Below are positions 1 through 7,492 of a DNA stretch of 12,297 nucleotides, piece after piece. The notes beneath the pieces are model-generated. The model was not told the DNA's origin and ran no database searches. It saw only the letters and a list, made by a program, of their open reading frames with translations. Both the position numbers and the translations under genes were made by a program. Position 1 is the first letter of the stretch, and every line of letters starts with the position of its first letter. The stretch comes from an uncultured Clostridia bacterium (GTDB lineage Bacteria > Bacillota > Clostridia > Christensenellales > UBA1242): contig CANRMV010000022.1 in assembly GCA_947631875.1 (NCBI GenBank), forward strand, positions 1 through 12,297, in the 5' to 3' direction.

Positions 1-555
1 TTTTGAGGCTTTGGAAATGGCTTTTTGAGCATAATAATCTTTCTCATTTGTTCCGTCCGTTTTTGAGTTTTTAAAGTGCAAACACAAGTGACCTGTGAGG
101 TTGTTTGTTGTGGAATAACCATGAGGGAAATAGACCAAACTTGCAGGCAAATATGCTGTGTCGGTGAGAAGGACAAGCACGCTTCGTCTTTTCATAGACC
201 AATCTTGTGCACAGTCTTTTATTATTTGTGCATTTTCTTTATCAAGTGGCTCAACATCTGCATGATTTGTTCCGCCGGTGCGGATTGTTTTGAAGGTTGT
301 TTTGGTGTTGATGTCATAAATTTCAACCAAAGAGCCAATGGGGAGCAGTTTGTCAATATCTTTGAAAGATAGGTTTAAAATTGCGGCTTGGCCTTTTGAA
401 CTTGGCGAAAATTCGATTTCTTTTAAGTTGTTTATTTGCAAAGCGTCTTTTTCGGTTATATTTGTGTGAGAGCAAAAAACAGGATAGGGCAAAAGTGCCG
501 AAAAAAGCGAGGATATAAGGAAAAACAAAAGACAAAAAGCCACGATTTTTTTCAT
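1..555 (-). CDS. Secreted protein with RTGG..HADVEP / GH.C.HF domain (partial, C-terminus off the window)
   Basis: An open frame of 185 codons runs from ATG at 555 to the window edge without a stop. The first ~23 residues form a signal peptide (MKK, then a hydrophobic stretch), so the protein is probably exported or lipid-associated; C28 is not in a clear lipobox. Residues 92-103 read RTGGTNHADVEP and residues 155-161 read GHLCLHF, with PHG at 144-146. This motif set resembles a secreted, cell-wall-associated domain common in Clostridia whose exact activity I cannot name. The histidines and cysteine of the HG and GHLCLHF motifs could be functional, but that is inference. No convincing Shine-Dalgarno site precedes 555. 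The gene diverges from the YkvI-like gene across 79 bp. A 60-aa frame inside it (353-535) is a shadow. Confidence 0.75.
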   Translation of the reverse strand, partial: MKKIVAFCLLFFLISSLFSALLPYPVFCSHTNITEKDALQINNLKEIEFSPSSKGQAAILNLSFKDIDKLLPIGSLVEIYDINTKTTFKTIRTGGTNHADVEPLDKENAQIIKDCAQDWSMKRRSVLVLLTDTAYLPASLVYFPHGYSTTNNLTGHLCLHFKNSKTDGTNEKDYYAQKAISKASK

Positions 556-634
556 ACGCTTAGTTTGTTTATAATCTTCACTTTAATACTTCATTTTCCT
601 GAATTTGATATGCTGCTTTGGCATATATTTTAGT

Positions 635-1582
635 ATGTCCAAAGTTTTTATTGTGGTTTTTCTTATTTTTGGAACGGTTGTTGGCTCGGGTTTTGCAAGC
701 GGAAAGGAAATTTTTGTCTATTTTACCCGATTTGGACAACTTTCTTTTTTGTATATTTTGCTTGCTTGCCTTCTGTTTTTCCTTATTTTTTATTTCTTTC
801 TCACAAAGGGCGAAGGGGTGCTGAAAAAATTTGACAAATTGCCATTTTTAACGCCACTTATGCTTTTTGTTTCGCTCACTTTTTGTGCATCTATGTTTGC
901 CGGAATTAAAAATTTGTTTTTCTATTTTCCCGCTTGGCTTTACTATGTTTTGTTTTTAATTTTGCTTGCGTGCTGCATTTTTGTAACATTTAAAGGAATT
1001 AAGGGGCTGGAAAAAATCAACCTATTTTTGATGCCAATAACAATGATTGTTTTTATTGTTGTTTTGGGCTTTGGACTTGCTTCTTCCTCCGTTATTTCCT
1101 ATCAAACCACCTCTTGGGCGGGTGTGCTTTATTGCCCACTTTATGTGGCACTTAACACATGTTTGGAAGGAATTATAATCTCAAAGGCGGGGATGAATTT
1201 ATCAAAAAAGCAGGCTTTTTGGGCAAGTCTGCTTTCTTCTGGGCTTATCTTTGTTTTTCTTTTTGTTGGCAACATGGTGCTTATCAAAAATGGTGACATG
1301 CTTGACAGCGCCATGCCATTTCTTTCTATTGCGGGAAAAAATGTGTTTGTTTTTGTGCTTTGCTATTGCGTGATTTTGGTGGGGTGCTTCACAACGCTTA
1401 TTTCACTTTGCTACACGCTAAAAATTGCCTTCCAAAAGGTGCTGAAAAACAATATTGCTGCAACTCTTGTGGCTGTGTTGTTGCCACTTTGCATAAGCAT
1501 TTTGGGATTTTCGCAGATTGTATCTTTTCTTTATCCTATTGCAAGTGTGCTTGGCGTGTTTATGCTGTTCTTTTTGATTTAG
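635..1582 (+). CDS. YkvI-like integral membrane transporter (APC/LeuT-fold)
   Basis: A 315-aa, very hydrophobic protein with about ten predicted membrane segments. The N-terminal motif GSGFASGKE at residues 17-25 sits in a broken-helix context typical of the YkvI family of uncharacterised membrane proteins related to amino-acid/cation symporters. Length fits the family (roughly 320-370 aa) at the short end. The substrate is unknown. I chose ATG 635 (MSKVFIVV) because the upstream TTG at 605 adds a non-conserved MICCFGIYFS leader. Neither start has a Shine-Dalgarno site. A TATATT box at 624-629 lies only 5 bp before the ATG, so the transcript could be leaderless. It is monocistronic and converges with the ABC operon. 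Confidence 0.75.
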   Translation: MSKVFIVVFLIFGTVVGSGFASGKEIFVYFTRFGQLSFLYILLACLLFFLIFYFFLTKGEGVLKKFDKLPFLTPLMLFVSLTFCASMFAGIKNLFFYFPAWLYYVLFLILLACCIFVTFKGIKGLEKINLFLMPITMIVFIVVLGFGLASSSVISYQTTSWAGVLYCPLYVALNTCLEGIIISKAGMNLSKKQAFWASLLSSGLIFVFLFVGNMVLIKNGDMLDSAMPFLSIAGKNVFVFVLCYCVILVGCFTTLISLCYTLKIAFQKVLKNNIAATLVAVLLPLCISILGFSQIVSFLYPIASVLGVFMLFFLI

Positions 1583-1646
1583 ATTTAAAACTGTTGGGAT
1601 TTTCATTCAAAAGAGGCAGCACAATAAAGGTGGAAGGAAAGTGTGG

Positions 1647-1683
1647 GGCAGAGAAAAGTTATTTTCTGCCATATTTCTTTTCT
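1647..1683 (+). terminator. Probable intrinsic terminator of the YkvI-like gene
   Basis: A 9-bp stem pairs 1647-1655 (GGCAGAGAA) with 1662-1670 (TTTTCTGCC), including one G-T pair, with a 6-nt loop. A T-rich stretch follows at 1671-1683, interrupted by A and C. It overlaps the 3' end of the convergent permease gene, whose stop codon lies in the hairpin at 1659-1661. The U tract is imperfect, so strength is uncertain. Confidence 0.45.
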
Positions 1684-2465
1684 ATTAGGCTGACAAGGAA
1701 ATACATCAAGTAGGCGAGAATGCACAAAATCACGGTGGCAGCCATAACTAGGTCTATTTTAAACACTTGGCCGCCATAGACTATCAAATAGCCAAGTCCG
1801 GCTTTACTTGTTAGATATTCACCCATGATGCTGCCAACCCAACTCATGCCAACATTTATTTTAAGCACCGAAACGAGATCGGGCATGGTGTTTGGAACAA
1901 TCAGTTTTCGAAAAATTTGAAACTTGTTTGCGTGCATGGATTTTAACAGCAATATTTTGCCTTCATCAACCGACATAAACGCATTCATCATGGTCATTGT
2001 GGTGATTACTATGCAGATGAGAATGCACATCAAAACGATTGCTTTTGTTCCCGCTCCAACCCACAAGATTATTATTGGCCCAAGCGCAATTTTTGGCAGA
2101 GAATTTAGCACAACAATGTAGGGCTCAAAAACTTTGCGCACCTTTTCGTTCCACCAAAGTGCAACCGCTATGATGTAGCCAAGCACGGTTGCGATTGCAA
2201 AGCCTAAAAGCGTTTCATACAGGGTGACCCAAGTGTGCGTGAGCAGTGTTCCTGCCTGCGCCATTTGAATGAGTTGTTTGACTATTCGCGAGGGGCAACT
2301 GAAAAAGAAGGGGTCGATTATGTGCGTTTGCGCCAAAAGTTCCCACATGCCAACAAATGCCACCAAAACAAAAATCCTAAAAAATATTATTAAACCTTTT
2401 GTTGTTCTTAGTCTTCGCACATACTGCTTGTGCGTTTTTGAAAAATTAGTTATTTTTTTGCTCAT
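1659..2465 (-). CDS. ABC transporter permease, nitrate/sulfonate/taurine/thiamine-precursor class
   Basis: A 268-aa inner-membrane permease with about six transmembrane helices. The cytoplasmic EAA-type loop, ending in the sequence KLIVPNTMPDL, contacts the ATPase, and the C-terminal region (MSWVGSIMGEYL, KAGLGYLI) matches the TauC/SsuC/ThiX family. Family length is about 250-270 aa. The start is ATG 2465: it has GGAGAG at 2475-2480 with 9-nt spacing, whereas the upstream ATG at 2492 lies deep in the ATPase gene and lacks a comparable site. It overlaps the end of the ATPase gene by 20 bp, which indicates translational coupling. The substrate cannot be told from sequence: sulfonate, nitrate, hydroxymethylpyrimidine or riboflavin-like ligands are all known in the family. 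The partner binding protein is not in the window. Confidence 0.88.
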   Translation of the reverse strand: MSKKITNFSKTHKQYVRRLRTTKGLIIFFRIFVLVAFVGMWELLAQTHIIDPFFFSCPSRIVKQLIQMAQAGTLLTHTWVTLYETLLGFAIATVLGYIIAVALWWNEKVRKVFEPYIVVLNSLPKIALGPIIILWVGAGTKAIVLMCILICIVITTMTMMNAFMSVDEGKILLLKSMHANKFQIFRKLIVPNTMPDLVSVLKINVGMSWVGSIMGEYLTSKAGLGYLIVYGGQVFKIDLVMAATVILCILAYLMYFLVSLIEKKYGRK

Positions 2466-3216
2466 TTGTAAGTTCTCTCCATATCTTGTCAAATAGTGAT
2501 GAAAAATTTTTGTCCTCTCGTTTTTGCAGAGGGGTTTTGCCTTCCAAATTTAGCACCAATTCATCTTTAACTGTGGCAGGGCGGTGCGTAAGGACGATGA
2601 TTTTGTCCGACATTGAAATTGCCTCTGAAATGTCGTGTGTAACCAAAAGCGCCGTCTTTTTTTCGCTTTTGATTATTTCATAAACATCATCGCACACCGA
2701 AAGCCTTGTTTGAAAATCAAGCGCCGAAAAAGGTTCGTCAAGCAAAAGTAAATCGGGCTCTAAGGTGAGCGTGCGAATGAGCGCAACTCTTTGCCTCATT
2801 CCGCCAGAAAGTGAACGCGGCTTTTGATTTATAAACGAATATAAGTCATATTTTTTTAAAAGTTCTTCCGCAAGTTTAAACTTTTCCGCCTTATCTTTTG
2901 GCTTTTGGATTTCTATGCCAAGTGTGATGTTTTTCCAAACTGAACGCCATTCAAAAAGGTGGTCCCTTTGAAACATATATCCAATTTTTTTGCTGTCTAT
3001 CTTGTTTTGTCCGTTTAGAAGTATTTGCCCAGAACTTGGCTTCAACAGCCCTGCGGTTATGGACAAAATTGTGGTTTTGCCGCAGCCACTTGGCCCAACA
3101 AGAGAGGCAAAAGCCTGTTTTTCCACATTGAAATTTATGTTGTTTAACGCAAAGATTTCGTCCTTTGGCGTTTGATAGTAATAATTCACATTTTTAAATT
3201 CAAGAGTGTTTTCCAT
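2446..3216 (-). CDS. ABC transporter ATP-binding protein, nitrate/sulfonate/taurine class
   Basis: A 256-aa ATPase that energises the adjacent permease. Visible motifs are Walker A GPSGCGKT (residues 41-48), the Q-loop glutamine in YMFQRD (83), signature LSGGMRQR (136-143), Walker B LLLLDE (156-161), D-loop SALD (164-167) and the switch histidine in VTHD (194). All catalytic residues are present. The arrangement is that of the TauB/SsuB/ThiZ/NrtD family. The start is ATG 3216 (MENTLEF), which has GAGGA a few bases upstream; the alternative ATG at 3231 has no such site. It is the first gene of a two-gene operon with the permease. A readable minus-strand promoter lies about 20-45 bp upstream, inside a repeat array. 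Confidence 0.92.
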   Translation of the reverse strand: MENTLEFKNVNYYYQTPKDEIFALNNINFNVEKQAFASLVGPSGCGKTTILSITAGLLKPSSGQILLNGQNKIDSKKIGYMFQRDHLFEWRSVWKNITLGIEIQKPKDKAEKFKLAEELLKKYDLYSFINQKPRSLSGGMRQRVALIRTLTLEPDLLLLDEPFSALDFQTRLSVCDDVYEIIKSEKKTALLVTHDISEAISMSDKIIVLTHRPATVKDELVLNLEGKTPLQKREDKNFSSLFDKIWRELTNEQKNN

Positions 3217-3235
3217 AGTATCCTCATACATTTAC

Positions 3236-3264
3236 ATTCTATTTTTTGTCCGAATTTTTGTGAA
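3236..3264 (-). promoter_or_regulatory. Sigma-A-type promoter of the ABC importer operon
   Basis: On the minus strand, TTCACA (3259-3264, 5 of 6 to consensus) is followed after 17 bp by TAGAAT (3236-3241, 5 of 6). The predicted start near 3229 would leave a leader of roughly a dozen bases carrying the GAGGA site of the ATPase gene. The -35 box overlaps the first copy of the 30-bp repeat array, so a repeat-binding protein could block polymerase. Confidence 0.6.
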
Positions 3265-3330
3265 TTTCTGTTTTTTTGTTCGAATTTCTGTGATTTTTGA
3301 CATATTTTGTTGAATTTGTGCATTTTTGGG
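3241..3330. repeat. Three degenerate ~30-bp direct repeats in the intergenic region
   Basis: The core (C/T)GAATTTNTGTGA-like element starts at 3251, 3281 and 3311, each exactly 30 bp apart. The first two 30-bp units (3241-3270 and 3271-3300) agree at 24 of 30 positions. The third unit (3301-3330) is more diverged and has a small internal shift. Each copy carries a TGTG half-site-like core. The array overlaps the minus-strand ABC promoter and precedes the first phage-cassette gene, so it may be a regulatory array; T-rich low complexity inflates the similarity somewhat. Confidence 0.5.
3297..3326 (+). promoter_or_regulatory. Possible weak promoter of the phage-like cassette
   Basis: A perfect TTGACA (3297-3302) lies 67 bp before the first cassette gene. 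The best -10 match at the right spacing is poor (CATTTT at 3321-3326 after 18 bp). As it stands this would be a weak or activator-dependent promoter. It lies between the second and third repeat cores. Confidence 0.3.
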
Positions 3331-3368
3331 GCTAAGATTTTGCCAATTAAAAGTTGAAAAAGGGGCTT

Positions 3369-3665
3369 ATGAACGGAGAGGAAATCAAAAAAGCACTGCT
3401 AAAAAAGGCTTTGGGATTTGAGAGTGATGAAATTATTGAGGAATACACCGCAGACGAAAACGGAAAACCTATTTTATCTAAGCGGAAAATAACAAAAAAA
3501 AGCAATCCTCCCGACCTCAACGCTTTGAGATTTTTGATTGAGCAGTCACATCTAAGCGATGACGACATTTCAAAAATGACGGACAAACAACTCCTTGCCG
3601 AGAAGGAGCGCCTTTTGAAACTTTTAAAAGAAAAGGAGAACGAAAATGAAAATGGAGATTTGTAA
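3369..3665 (+). CDS. Small phage protein resembling terminase small subunit-type proteins
   Basis: A 98-aa charged protein. Residues ~11-45 (KKALGFESDE..., ending with LSKRKITKK) followed by NPPDLNALRFLIE resemble a module in phage small-terminase-like proteins, where a KxTKKxxPPDxxA segment precedes a short helix. The C-terminus is a lysine/glutamate-rich helix likely to be coiled coil. The family's usual C-terminal KNRxPxxW element is not evident; SHLSDDDISKMTDKQLLAEKERL replaces it, so the function may differ. The start is ATG 3369, with AAGGGG at 3360-3365; a TTG at 3354 would extend it by five residues but has no ribosome site. Its 3' end overlaps the next gene by 20 bp. If it is a DNA-recognition subunit, it has no TerL partner here. 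Confidence 0.5.
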   Translation: MNGEEIKKALLKKALGFESDEIIEEYTADENGKPILSKRKITKKSNPPDLNALRFLIEQSHLSDDDISKMTDKQLLAEKERLLKLLKEKENENENGDL

Positions 3666-3861
3666 AACTCAACTGAAATGCGACTTCATTGGCTGCAAAA
3701 ATTTGGCTAAATACAGTTTCAGCACAAAGGGATTTGTTAGGCGAGAACTTGTGTTTTGTGAAGATTGCATGAAGAAAATGTTTGAGTGTTTTTCAAAAAC
3801 GCTCGTTCCAAAGGCTGTTGACAGCCCATTCAAAAACAAGAGAAAGAAGGAGAAAGTATGA
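3646..3861 (+). CDS. Small four-cysteine zinc-ribbon-like phage protein
   Basis: A 71-aa basic protein with the cysteine pattern C-x4-C (KCDFIGC, residues 11-17) and C-x2-C (CEDC, residues 38-41), about 20 residues apart, as in small zinc ribbons. An additional cysteine lies near residue 6 and another near 48. The C-terminus is lysine/arginine-rich (KNKRKKEK), suggesting nucleic-acid contact. Function is unknown; similar small Cys proteins occur in phage head modules of Clostridia, from general recollection. The start at 3646 has AAGGAG at 3633-3638 with 7-nt spacing. It ends in an ATGA overlap with the portal gene, so the two are translationally coupled. Confidence 0.65.
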   Translation: MKMEICKTQLKCDFIGCKNLAKYSFSTKGFVRRELVFCEDCMKKMFECFSKTLVPKAVDSPFKNKRKKEKV

Positions 3862-5693
3862 AAAAGGAAAACGATTTAGTTGAACAAACTTTAAAGGACT
3901 TTGCAAGGCGCGCAAGTGAGCGAAAAAGTTATGACAGTCAGTGGCAAATGAACATGAATTTTTATATGGGCAACCAATATTGTGATGTTGGCTATGGCGG
4001 ATTTGTGCAAGAAGTGGACAAGCAATATTTTTGGCAGCAAAGGGAGGTGTTTAATCACATTGCGCCAATAATTGATATTAGGCTTTCAAAACTGTCAAAC
4101 ATAAAACCAAAAATGCATGTTGTGCCGGCAACAAATGACGAAGAGGACATTTACACCGCAAAAGTTGGAAAGAAAATTTTGAGTTCTGTTTCAAATAAGA
4201 TGGATTTGACTTCGAAAATAAATCAAGCCACCATGTGGAGCGAAATTTGCGGAACAAGTTTCTACAAAATAACTTGGAACTCCAATCTTGGACAAGTGGT
4301 TGCAGTTGAGGAAGATGGAAAGAAAATTTTGACGGGAGATGTGGACATTTCAGTTTGTTCACCTTTTGAAATTTATCCCGACAGTTGCACGCATCAAAGT
4401 CTTGAAGACTGTGAGAGCATAATTCACGCAAAGGTTTATTCTGCCGAGCAAATAAAACACGACTTTGGCGTTGAGGTTGAAGGCAGGGATGTGAATGTGT
4501 ATTCGCTTGATGGAGCAAAATCCTCTTTGGGCGGGCTTGGATATTATGGGCTTGCCACAAAACTTACTGAAACAACAAAGAAAAACAGTGCGATTGTCAT
4601 TGAAAAATACGTCAAGCCAAACGAGGAGTTGCCAAATGGCAGACTTATTATTGTTGCGGGCGACAAACTTGTTTATGACGGCGAGATGCCTTACCTAAAC
4701 GGAATTGATGGAAAGAGAGAATTCCCTTTTGTTAAGCAAATTTGCAACGAGGAAATTGGAAGCTTTTGGGGAGTGAGCATGATTGAAAGGCTTATTCCTG
4801 TTCAAAGAGCCTTTAATGCTGTGAAAAACCGCAAGCATGAATATCTCAACAGACTGACGATGGGCGTGCTGGCAGTTGAAGATGGCAGTGTGGACATTGA
4901 CAATCTTGAAGAAGAGGGGCTTGCACCGGGCAAAATTTTGGTTTATAGGCAAGGAGCAACTGCGCCAGAGTTTTTGGGTGGCGAGCAAGTGCCAAGTGAC
5001 TTTGAAAAAGAGGAAGAGCGGCTTTTAAAAGAGTTCTTTTCGCTTAGCGGAACAAGCGACATAGGCACAATGGAAAGTGTTTCAGCAATGAGTGGTGTGG
5101 CGCTTGAACTTTTGATTGACGAAAACGAAACAAGATTAAAATTCACCACAGACAGCATGAAAAACGCCATTAAAAACATGGCAAAGCACATTTTGAGGCT
5201 TTACAAACAATACGCAACCTTCCCAAGACTGATTAAGATTGTGGGAGAGAATGGAAATTTGGATATTTCCTATTTTAGAGGAAGCGACATTTCCAGCGAT
5301 GATGTTCAGTTTGACACCAACAGTGAAACAAACGACACGCTGCCTCAAAGAAGAAATATGATTTTCTCACTCTTGGACAGGGGGTTGCTTACAGATGAAA
5401 ATGGAAACATCACAAACTCCATGAAAAACAAAATTTTGGAAAATTTGGGCTTTGGAATTTGGGAAACTTCCGTTGACATAACTGACCTTCACATTAAAAA
5501 TGCGGATGCGGAAAATCTTTTGCTTAACAGTGGCAAAACAGTGCAAGTTAAGGAGATTGACGAGCATGACATCCACATAAATCAGCACATTGCATATATG
5601 CTTAAAAATTTATATACAGGCGATTTTGACAAAAAAGTTGAAGAAAACTTTTTAAACCACATAAGAGAACACAAAAAACTGAAAGGAGAATGA
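3858..5693 (+). CDS. Phage portal protein, P22-like
   Basis: A 611-aa protein that would form the dodecameric DNA-entry channel at one vertex of the capsid. Recognisable portal features are FYMGNQY (residues 35-41), VFNHIAPIID (64-73), a P.MHVVPATNDEED segment (~85-97) and FYKITWNSNLG (135-145), followed by the long central region with SFWGVSMIERLIPVQRAFNAV and a helical C-terminal part. Length is near that of short-tailed-phage portals (P22 gp1 is ~725 aa, others ~500-700). The frame is intact. AAGGAG at 3847-3852 with 5-nt spacing sets the start, and the ATGA overlap couples it to the zinc-ribbon gene. The gene that normally precedes a portal, the large terminase, is missing. Confidence 0.88.
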   Translation: MKKENDLVEQTLKDFARRASERKSYDSQWQMNMNFYMGNQYCDVGYGGFVQEVDKQYFWQQREVFNHIAPIIDIRLSKLSNIKPKMHVVPATNDEEDIYTAKVGKKILSSVSNKMDLTSKINQATMWSEICGTSFYKITWNSNLGQVVAVEEDGKKILTGDVDISVCSPFEIYPDSCTHQSLEDCESIIHAKVYSAEQIKHDFGVEVEGRDVNVYSLDGAKSSLGGLGYYGLATKLTETTKKNSAIVIEKYVKPNEELPNGRLIIVAGDKLVYDGEMPYLNGIDGKREFPFVKQICNEEIGSFWGVSMIERLIPVQRAFNAVKNRKHEYLNRLTMGVLAVEDGSVDIDNLEEEGLAPGKILVYRQGATAPEFLGGEQVPSDFEKEEERLLKEFFSLSGTSDIGTMESVSAMSGVALELLIDENETRLKFTTDSMKNAIKNMAKHILRLYKQYATFPRLIKIVGENGNLDISYFRGSDISSDDVQFDTNSETNDTLPQRRNMIFSLLDRGLLTDENGNITNSMKNKILENLGFGIWETSVDITDLHIKNADAENLLLNSGKTVQVKEIDEHDIHINQHIAYMLKNLYTGDFDKKVEENFLNHIREHKKLKGE

Positions 5694-5694
5694 T

Positions 5695-6321
5695 ATGGAA
5701 GAAGAACATATTGGAGAACAACCACAAAGCGTTGAACCTTCTTTGGAAGAAAACGAAGCGGGCTCTCCACAGCAAGAGGTTGAAGAAGGCGTCACGAGTG
5801 AAGCAGAAAAGGGCGGACCTTTGGGAAAATTTAAGAGTGTTGACGACTTGTATGACGCCTATAACAATCTTCAAGCAGAATTTACAAGAAAAAGCCAAAA
5901 GTTATCGCAATTAGAGAAAGACAAAGCGAATAAAGAAACCAATTTGTTTGAAGAGGGCTTTAATTCGTTCCTTTCGAAGCATGATGAGGCAACTCCATAC
6001 GCGGAAGAAATTCGTCAGCGTGTGGAAAAAGACGAAAGTCTTAAAAAAGATGTGGCAGGCTTTGATAAAGCGTGGGCAGAACTTTTGTATGAAAAACTGA
6101 CAAGCAGCACCAAAGCCAAAGAGCCTATCGTTCAAAACTTAATACTAAATGACAATGAATTACAAAGGATGGTTGTTGAAAATTATATGAAACAACTTTC
6201 CCTTCAAGGCTCACCTATTGTCATCTCTTCAAAGGGCGGGGAAAGGGTTACAAAACCAGAAATAAAAAAGCCTGACACTTTTGAGGAGGCAAAAAAGGTG
6301 GTTCTTAATCTTTTGGATTAA
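5695..6321 (+). CDS. Capsid scaffolding protein
   Basis: A 208-aa, acidic, mostly helical protein. The first ~45 residues are rich in E, Q, S and P and probably disordered. Residues ~45-75 (GKFKSVDDLYDAYNNLQAEF...) are a phage-scaffold-type opening helix that recurs in proteins encoded directly before coat genes. The C-terminus (KPDTFEEAKKVVLNLLD) is a short amphipathic helix of the kind used to bind coat subunits. Position between portal and coat gene and acid composition fit a scaffold that directs procapsid assembly and is then released. No protease motif is seen, so P22-like recycling rather than proteolysis is likelier. AAAGGAG lies at 5682-5688; the gene follows the portal stop by one base. 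Confidence 0.75.
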   Translation: MEEEHIGEQPQSVEPSLEENEAGSPQQEVEEGVTSEAEKGGPLGKFKSVDDLYDAYNNLQAEFTRKSQKLSQLEKDKANKETNLFEEGFNSFLSKHDEATPYAEEIRQRVEKDESLKKDVAGFDKAWAELLYEKLTSSTKAKEPIVQNLILNDNELQRMVVENYMKQLSLQGSPIVISSKGGERVTKPEIKKPDTFEEAKKVVLNLLD

Positions 6322-6332
6322 AGGAGAAAATT

Positions 6333-7478
6333 ATGATTACATTACAAAGCGCAGAAAATGTGCTTAAAGACGTTTATTTGGGAGTTATTGCAGACCAAAT
6401 CAACACAAAAACAAATCCACTTTACAGCAGAATAAGACGCAGCACAAGAAACATTGTGGGCAAAGAAGTTCGCGTTGTTGCTCCAATTGGAATTAACGGC
6501 GGAATTATGGCAGGAGAAGAGACAAGTGACCTTCCTGAGGGTGTTCCAACCCCATATCTTTCCTTTGTTGCACCTCTTAAAAACTTGTTTGGTAGATTTG
6601 AAATCAGCGACAAGGCAGTTCGTTGCTCATCATCTGATGTGAACTCCTTTGTTAACCTTTTGCAAGACGGCATGGACAGCCTTTTGAAAGCAAGCATATT
6701 CAACCTTTCAAGAATGCTCTACGGTGACGGAACAGGGCTTTTGGCAACTCTCACAAATGCAGAAGGAACAATAACAGTTGACAACGCTGGTGGCATTGCT
6801 GCCGGAATGTATGTTGACATCGTTGGCTCAAAAACAACAAACAATGTTTTGGTTAGGAGCATCGACCCACTCACAAAAAAGATTGTTCTTGGCACTTCTG
6901 AAAGCATCACAACAGGCGACAAAATTTATCTTCATGGCTCTAAGGACGCGGAAATTCTTGGACTTAAAGCCATTGTTGGAACAGGCGACCTCTATGGCGT
7001 GAACAGAACAGAATATCCTGTTATGAACGCTAAAAACTATAAAGCAACTGACAAACATTTTGATGAAGATTTTGTTCAAAGTGTTATTGATGACCTTGAA
7101 ATGGAAGGAACAAATGTAAACTTCATTAACTGCTCTTACAAACTTAAAAGAGCATATCAAGCGTATCAAAAACTTTACAACAGAAATGTTGATGTTGTAA
7201 CTTTGGAAGATGGCACAAAGGCTATCACACACTTTGGAATTCCAATCGTTCCAACAAACTGTGTTGACGACAAAGAGTGCTATTTCCTTAACACAAATGA
7301 TTTTGTGTTCTATGAACTTGGCGATTGGAAGTGGCTTGAAGATGAGAGCGGAAGAATTTTGAAACAAAGCCCAACAAAGGCTGCTTTCTCGGCTACTCTT
7401 GTTAAATACACCGAACTTCTTTGCCATAAGCCATCGGGCGTTGGACACGCAACAGATGTAAACCCAGATGTTGAATAG
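6333..7478 (+). CDS. Major capsid protein, HK97-fold with inserted domain
   Basis: A 381-aa protein that would build the icosahedral shell. The N-terminal arm (residues 1-45), P-loop-like early beta region (PIGINGGIMAGEETSDLPEG, 51-70), the spine-helix region (FVNLLQDGMDSLLKASIFNLSRMLYGDGTG, 106-135, read here in pieces) and the C-terminal P-domain strands fit the HK97 fold. The YGDGTG motif at 130-135 is common in coat proteins of podovirus-like phages of Firmicutes. About residues 140-205 are Gly/Thr/Val-rich and beta-like, an apparent insertion domain. The frame is intact. AAGGAG at 6321-6326 is well spaced. No N-terminal prodomain for cleavage is apparent. Confidence 0.88.
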   Translation: MITLQSAENVLKDVYLGVIADQINTKTNPLYSRIRRSTRNIVGKEVRVVAPIGINGGIMAGEETSDLPEGVPTPYLSFVAPLKNLFGRFEISDKAVRCSSSDVNSFVNLLQDGMDSLLKASIFNLSRMLYGDGTGLLATLTNAEGTITVDNAGGIAAGMYVDIVGSKTTNNVLVRSIDPLTKKIVLGTSESITTGDKIYLHGSKDAEILGLKAIVGTGDLYGVNRTEYPVMNAKNYKATDKHFDEDFVQSVIDDLEMEGTNVNFINCSYKLKRAYQAYQKLYNRNVDVVTLEDGTKAITHFGIPIVPTNCVDDKECYFLNTNDFVFYELGDWKWLEDESGRILKQSPTKAAFSATLVKYTELLCHKPSGVGHATDVNPDVE

Positions 7479-7492
7479 TAAAGAGGAATTTT

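Noticed and set aside
353..535. 60-aa minus-strand frame near the left edge
   Set aside because: Lies in another frame of the secreted-protein gene, which has a signal peptide and conserved motifs.
3241..3330. CRISPR array
   Set aside because: Only three diverged T-rich units with no unique spacers, no conserved repeat sequence and no cas genes nearby.
3217..3368. Thiamine or other riboswitch upstream of the ABC operon
   Set aside because: The predicted leader is only about a dozen bases and no conserved riboswitch core was seen on either strand.
4078..4560. 160-aa minus-strand frame opposite the portal gene
   Set aside because: Shadow of the portal frame; composition (L, Q, S, H rich) is typical of antisense translation.
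6828..7448. 206-aa minus-strand frame opposite the capsid gene
   Set aside because: Antisense shadow of the major capsid coding frame; no ribosome site, and the protein is low-complexity and unlike any family.
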